This document shows, piece by piece, positions 59,291 to 64,000 of a DNA stretch of 64,000 nt (within the stretch, counting starts at the first letter, position 1; every line of letters begins with the position of its first letter). The position numbers were made by a program, and so were the translations under genes. The stretch comes from Manduca sexta (taxonomy: Eukaryota; Arthropoda; Insecta; Lepidoptera; Sphingidae). Below the pieces are notes generated by a model. It did not search any database. It saw nothing but the letters and a program-made list of their open reading frames with translations, and was not told the origin of the DNA. Location: assembly GCF_014839805.1 (NCBI RefSeq), contig NC_051116.1:3453556-3517555 (forward strand). The letters are read 5' to 3'.

Positions 59291-59744
59291 AATGATATTC
59301 ATATTTAGTACAATATTTATTTTGGTTGTTTATAACATTAAACATAAAAAACCTAATACAATAAGTGAATTACAAGCTACCACAAATATAATTTAAAAGT
59401 TAAATACTAATTATATTTGTCTATTTTTTTGTCAACATTATTATGGTCATAGATCTTGCTCTTATTAGGAAAATGAGCTCTATGAATCAGTAGTAGCTAA
59501 CCCCAAGAATATAGGTGTGAGATGATACCACATGAGTAATGTCTATAAATATGTAAGTGCATTTACATTTCGCTAATTGGAACAATATTTATTGCTGACG
59601 GCAAGCCACGCCTCGCCATGAACTGCAAGACACTGGCATATTGAATTACAATGTAGCACGCGGCTAGCCACTTTATGGTATTAGAAGTTTCATAATGTCT
59701 AATTTATATTGCTACCTGTAGGAAGTAGGCCCCATCTACTTTAT
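59291..59744. other. AT-rich non-coding stretch
   Basis: Nothing recognised. Confidence 0.4.
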
Positions 59745-59915
59745 AAATCAGATAAAAAAATCAATATTTCCTATGAGAGAAAATGGCCCGTATAAAAAGT
59801 AGCTTATATATTAATCGAAGATATGGTCTATTCTTGTACCAAATTTAATTGAAAACTATTCAGCTGTTTTTACGTACTTTTCTGATAAACAACTTTCGCA
59901 AATATAATATTGGAA
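59745..59915 (+). repeat. Family D 3' portion, diverged
   Basis: It has 'cccgtataaaaagtagctta', 'tgtaccaaatttaattgaaa' and 'actattcagctgtttttacg', ending 'aactttcgcaaatataatat'. Confidence 0.6.
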
Positions 59916-60007
59916 AGAAGTTAGATAAGATACTATTCGTAAAAAAGACATTCATGTATAAATCTTATTAATTCATTGACAAAAATAACACACACTGCAA
60001 ACACACT

Positions 60008-60232
60008 GCAGTTGTGAATCCTAAAGTTCTGGGTTCAATATCCAGGCCGAGCAATTAAAATCTGAGTGAGTTTACCAATCTAAAACACCCCTAAATTCCC
60101 TAGAATTTGCACTAATGTCCTACTTAGCGCACCCTATTTCAGAACAGAAAAGATCTCAGTGAAGTTGATATCATAGTTACCTCTCTACCAACCCTGGGAG
60201 ACAAAAGGCACGAGTGTATTAATAGACAAAGC
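60008..60232 (+). repeat. tRNA-like SINE, strongly diverged
   Basis: 'ttctgggttcaatatccagg' is a B-box candidate, followed by 'aaaatctgagtgagttta'. The body aligns only weakly with family B. Confidence 0.4.
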
Positions 60233-61120
60233 GTCGTGGAACAGAGCGCAGTCAGTAAGCTGATTACTTCTCTTTGGAGCGATATCGCAAACGAATCTGC
60301 GCGCGGTACAATGTGTCGGGTGTTTGGTTTCTGTTCTGAAACTAGTTACTCGTTGTTAGCTCACAGTTCTGCTCGTAGAAGTCTTTTTTCGGACTAACAT
60401 TGGTTTCTAGATTATTCTTTTCTTAATTTTATACATCGTTCCGTCAAAAAATATCTTCAGAAGTATTTACTATTTAGTGTGAAATAAACTAAACAATAAA
60501 AATTGTCTAATATAATGCTTAAACAACAAATATGATTCCCAAAAAGACCATAGTGTAAGAAGTAAGAACACTATCAGTAAATTATATTTCATGAATACGT
60601 ACGTAGGTAACCACAACTTCAGATAAACCGTCGAAAATCTGGAACATATTTGGTCAGCGTGACTTTCGAGAAGCTTCCGATTATTCAAACATTGTTGGGA
60701 TTCAAACTAAATCCCTCGAGCCGAGGATCTACATTGACGTATCTCCCACAATAAAACTGCGAGAAGGACACCAGCGCACATAAATACCGCGCCAATGCCA
60801 TAAAGGGCTTTTAAAAGGGTTGTCATCGCGGCGAGTGCAGCGAAATCCTTCCTTCGAATTTATCACAATTAAAGTCTCATAACGGTGAGGCTGTGAAGGG
60901 GATTTCTCTTCTCCGATAAGTCCGATCGACACCCATTTACCGAACGGTTCTTACAACCCTATCAGGAACGTTTCGACATCGATTTTATTGGCCCCGGATC
61001 GTGTGGTTTCAGTTTTTTCGCCCTTAATCCGACCCTCGTTTTTGAGATTTGTGAGCGATCGTTGCGACAGATATGTATTGGTGAGAGCTTAGGAATTTTG
61101 AGTCAGGCAGGAGCGTTTTG
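60233..61120. other. Repeat-free, more GC-balanced block
   Basis: 60240-60340 and 60720-61080 are free of recognised repeats and less AT-rich than their surroundings. The 67-codon minus frame 60729-60932 has no domain. This could be conserved regulatory DNA; comparison with related genomes would decide. Confidence 0.35.
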
Positions 61121-61123
61121 TGG

Positions 61124-61160
61124 TACGCGGTGGAGCGACGAACTGATGAGTGTATGTATC
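61124..61160. repeat. Stray unit of the 43-kb minisatellite
   Basis: 'cggtggagcgacgaactgat' then 'gagtgtatg' matches the start of unit 2 at 43268-43300 with two substitutions and a 2-base gap. Confidence 0.55.
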
Positions 61161-61360
61161 AGAGTTTTCATGTACCAAAAGAATGAAAGGCCTACTGCAT
61201 CACGTGTTATTGCATATCGGGATCATTTTAACATTGCGTTAATTAATGAAACCCCAAACTCGTTTTTGTCTATTAACATTGTGCTGTTTTCACGTAAAAT
61301 CCCAATTTTAATTTTCTAAATAGTTTAAATTATTTTATGAGAATATGGCGTGTACGAGCA

Positions 61361-61443
61361 TTACTACTGTTTATGGGCGGTCGTATCGTTTACCATCAAG
61401 CGTGATATGTTCAACTCGACATTCATTTGCAATAAAAAAAAAA
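61361..61443 (+). repeat. Family A 3' end with A-tail
   Basis: It has 'actactgtttatgggcggtc', 'gtatcgtttaccatcaagcg', then 'cattcatttgcaataaaa' and an A-run. 5' truncated. Confidence 0.75.
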
Positions 61444-61899
61444 TCCTAGCACTGAAGTTGTACCGTAATATCCTACGCCATCAAGACAACAATATTACAA
61501 ATAAAGACCAGAAATGTCAATCAAAAAGATTTATTCTCCAAATAAACGCCGCATGAATATTACACGAGTAATGTGCAAACGGTATTGAAAGCATGTTATT
61601 ACGAATTCAGAGGTGACATCAGCGCGCTATTTCTGTTCGGTATGCGAGTGTATAGTTTCTGTTAACCTAGTTATTGTGGTGTTTGTCGTTTGTGACGTGT
61701 ATTGCGAAGTTATCGAAGTTGATTCCTCTGGCTTTGAGACGAATGTTATCCAATTGTTTTGCAAGCCACGATTTCAAACGAATCTGATGCCTTTTATCGT
61801 AAAGATAGATGTAGAAGTAAGATTTTGGTATAGTATTATCAGTGGGAGGACTCACAAAAGAGAGATAGTATGACATATTGAGACGTCAGTGATCCCATT
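61444..61899. other. Non-coding stretch
   Basis: Two opposing frames (61613-61873 plus, 61667-61876 minus) have no domain resemblance. Confidence 0.35.
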
Positions 61900-61979
61900 G
61901 AACTTGATCATAAATGGAGTATGGTCCAAATAGTGTCGACTGTCTAGAGACGATTGCCCCTCGCCAGACGATACAATTA
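61900..61979 (+). repeat. Family C, 5' part
   Basis: It has 'aaatggagtatggtccaaat', 'agtgtcgactgtctagagac' and 'gattgcccctcgccagacg', cut off by the next repeat. Confidence 0.65.
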
Positions 61980-62130
61980 TTTATTTATTTATATACTTTA
62001 TATACAGAAAAGTAGATACATATAGGCGGATTTAATGCCAGAGGCATTTTCTACCAGTCGACCTTGAGGTGGTGCAGAGATAAACAAGATAGGTGCATCT
62101 GTAATTAGGTCTGACTATTTAATACATAAA
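61980..62130 (-). repeat. (TTTA)n-headed retroposon 3' end
   Basis: It starts 'tttatttatttatatacttt', then 'ggcggatttaatgccagagg' and 'cattttctaccagtcgacc'. On the minus strand it is a 3' end with an (AAAT)n tail. The same words recur widely in lepidopteran genomes (from memory). Confidence 0.55.
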
Positions 62131-62396
62131 TAAACTGATGCCTTTTGTCCCCGAAGATATAGGCAGACACGTAACAAATACATCAACCTTTGGTAATGTT
62201 TACTCTGTCACACTATAAAATAGCCACCCTTACCCTATCGCGCATAAAGTAATTGCACTTTTCGTAATGCTTACTCTGTCATACAATGAAATAGGATGCC
62301 ACTCTATAGTCATATCGGGAACGACTTTCTGACGCCAAAATGATATGGAACTCAAACCAAAACTACCAGACTCGGGCATTGAATCAAAGGCAAGGC
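62131..62396 (-). repeat. Family B SINE, diverged
   Basis: It has 'cttttgtccccgaagatata', 'ggcagacacgtaac' and 'tagtcatatcgggaacgact', ending near 'gggcattgaatcaaaggc' (B-box complement). A partial internal duplication shows as two 'gtttactctgtc'/'gcttactctgtc' blocks (about 62198 and 62268). Confidence 0.55.
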
Positions 62397-62399
62397 AAT

Positions 62400-62475
62400 C
62401 TTTTTTTTCTTATTTAACAAAAGGCATAGTACAGAACACAATAAACAATACTTAAGCACTAAATTACAATCATAC
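62400..62475 (-). repeat. T-run plus retroposon 3' end
   Basis: 'tttttttcttatttaacaaa' then 'ggcatagtacagaacacaa'. Resembles 24808-24875. Confidence 0.4.
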
Positions 62476-63357
62476 TAATTCGACTACCTGAGCCACTCAT
62501 ATTAGTTTATATTAAAATGTCTATTCCACCTTCGTTTGTTATTAAAGCTCCAACTATCTCAGCGTGACATAATAGACCAATCCCTCATCCCACGGTGGGA
62601 ACCAAGCCATCCCTCACGCGCTCGTCGCACACCTTGGAGCGAGACAATTGCGCGGATAGAAATTTCTATTATGAAGTAGCATCACATTAGCCGTCGTGAA
62701 ATATTCCGTAGTGCCTGGTGGGGTGCGGGAAGGGAGGGGGCGCAATTGTCGGCGATTTAACGTTAGTAGTTATATTAAATGTTTCCTTGTGAATAATAAT
62801 AGTGCGGTCGTTTCTTTCAAAAGTGTATTTGAAAAATCGCTTTTAACCTTTTAAAATGGTTTACAATATGAAAAATATAAAAGATATTTTTTAAACTGGA
62901 TATTGAATTTATTACTTGTATTCATTATAATAAACTAATATTTATAATGTATAAAATGCATTTACTTATAAACGCATACGGCTGTGATGTTCTGCAGTAC
63001 CGTCCGCATTTTTTTCGGAATAAAACTATGAGTTTAAATAATAATAGCCAATATAAAACCTAGAGATCAGTTACATATTATTAAGGAATAAAGTAGTTAT
63101 TTCAAAAAAATATTGCTTTCTACTGAAAATATAAAAAAAAAACAATTTTATTATCTATTCATAACTCTTGATGCACCTTGTATGTACTAACGACACAGAC
63201 GTTTAGATAATATACAAAACAATACAACCATATCGTCTGTTGCCATCCAAACTCAATAACACGTGAAAATATAAATCGCTCCCCTGAATGAGGTCTAACG
63301 AGTTAGTAATTTGTACGGAATGCGATGAATAGTTAGTAATCCTGATATTTGTTGCTA
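62476..63357. other. Non-coding stretch with G-run island
   Basis: 62580-62750 is GC-rich and has four G-runs at 62720-62740. The rest is AT-rich. No exon. Confidence 0.4.
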
Positions 63358-63385
63358 AAGGTCAAAGTTAATGTCCTTTGACCTT
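63358..63385. promoter_or_regulatory. Inverted nuclear-receptor-type half sites
   Basis: Perfect 10-base arms aaggtcaaag and ctttgacctt surround an 8-base spacer. Each arm contains AGGTCA, the nuclear-receptor half site. A looser 'gttcactttgg' follows. Function is inference. Confidence 0.45.
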
Positions 63386-63630
63386 CAGTTCACTTTGGCC
63401 TAAGCTGGGATAAATAAAACTTCGCACTTAATATTAAATTGTATAAACTTCGAGTAGAAGAATATTCGTTTTGTATCTGTTCTCTAGGGTTGATGCTACT
63501 TTCTTAGCTCTTGACCGAGTATGAATTAGTACAATATTATATAAATTTACCTACTTATCGTAATGTCATAAATTTCTCATGTTATAGAACTCTATAGAAA
63601 GGCCTAATCACGAATCAGAGATTATAGATT
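63386..63630. other. AT-rich non-coding stretch
   Basis: Nothing recognised. Confidence 0.4.
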
Positions 63631-63920
63631 ACTACTTTATTGGTGTTAGGTCTTTAATATGTGAGAGTCCGCCTGGGTAGTTAACACCGCAAGCAGCAGT
63701 GTGTAGTCATTGTGGTATTCCGGATTGAAGGACATTGTAGTCACTTAGCTACTGGACATAGTGAGACTTAACATCTCAAGTCTCAGGATGGCGAGCGCAG
63801 TGGAATACCAAACAATACTTTGTAATTCAAGGTGTTGGTATTTCTACTGTTTATGGGCGTTCGTATCGCTTACCATTAAGCGAACGGCAAGCTCGTATCA
63901 TCATTCAAAGAAAAAAAAAA
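63631..63920 (+). repeat. Family A, near full length
   Basis: It has 'gcaagcagcagtgtgtagtc', 'gaaggacattgtagtcactt', 'ctcaggatggcgagcgcagt' and 'ccattaagcgaacggcaagc', with the tail 'attcaaagaaaaaaaaaa'. The left part lacks the 'tatttctgccgcc' words (short deletion). Confidence 0.85.
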
Positions 63921-64000
63921 GTACAATTATATCAACCTTCTTAATCAAAATATTTCTAAGAAATATCCCACAAGCCCAGACTCTCTACGAAACTCCAAAT

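Overview
The window looks like a lepidopteran (moth or butterfly) nuclear genome segment. It is AT-rich, almost gene-free, and packed with dispersed repeats whose sequences are typical of Lepidoptera. These include repeats with a 'cttcgcccgcg' head, tRNA-derived SINEs with (CA)n or (ATT)n tails, an A-tailed family, and decayed C-termini of LINE reverse-transcriptase ORFs. The species cannot be named from this evidence. Repeat family letters A-F are local labels given by eye, and element ends are good to about 10-40 bases.

The one coding segment I can defend is an internal exon on the minus strand (28247-28417). It is 171 nt, phase 1 at both ends, with clean splice sites. It encodes the first half of an immunoglobulin domain of the sidestep-like (CD80-like C2-set) type: Cys, 13 residues to Trp, GKPQPKVVWYFNG. 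No partner exon was found, so the window is probably mostly intron of a large cell-surface Ig gene. That gene would read right to left with introns of at least about 28 kb downstream and 35 kb upstream. Other genes with very short exons cannot be excluded.

Layout: 1-5.2 kb holds GC-rich patches, twin perfect palindromes (2426-2480), a fold-back element (3376-3531), a CRE pair (4275-4311), repeats C and A, and a 40-bp perfect palindrome. 5.2-17 kb has sparse repeats and AT-rich DNA. 17-28 kb is SINE- and LINE-rich. 28-29 kb holds the exon, a half copy of the fold-back family about 30 bp past its donor, and a CG-rich palindromic cluster upstream. 30-42 kb carries mostly 'cttcgcccgcg' repeats and SINEs. 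43.1-43.5 kb has an 81-87 bp minisatellite with a stray unit at 61.1 kb. 48.2-48.35 kb has four TATCGATA octamers. 50 kb has a 28-bp palindrome and a G-run island. 53.2-53.5 kb has a TATCGATA site, a short ORF and a CCGG repeat. 56 kb has a candidate MITE. 57-64 kb is again repeat-dense.

No CRISPR array, rRNA, intact tRNA, operon or intact transposase or reverse transcriptase was seen. No clearly new multigene system is visible. The items most worth testing are the isolated Ig exon, the perfect palindromes, the TATCGATA cluster and the minisatellite.
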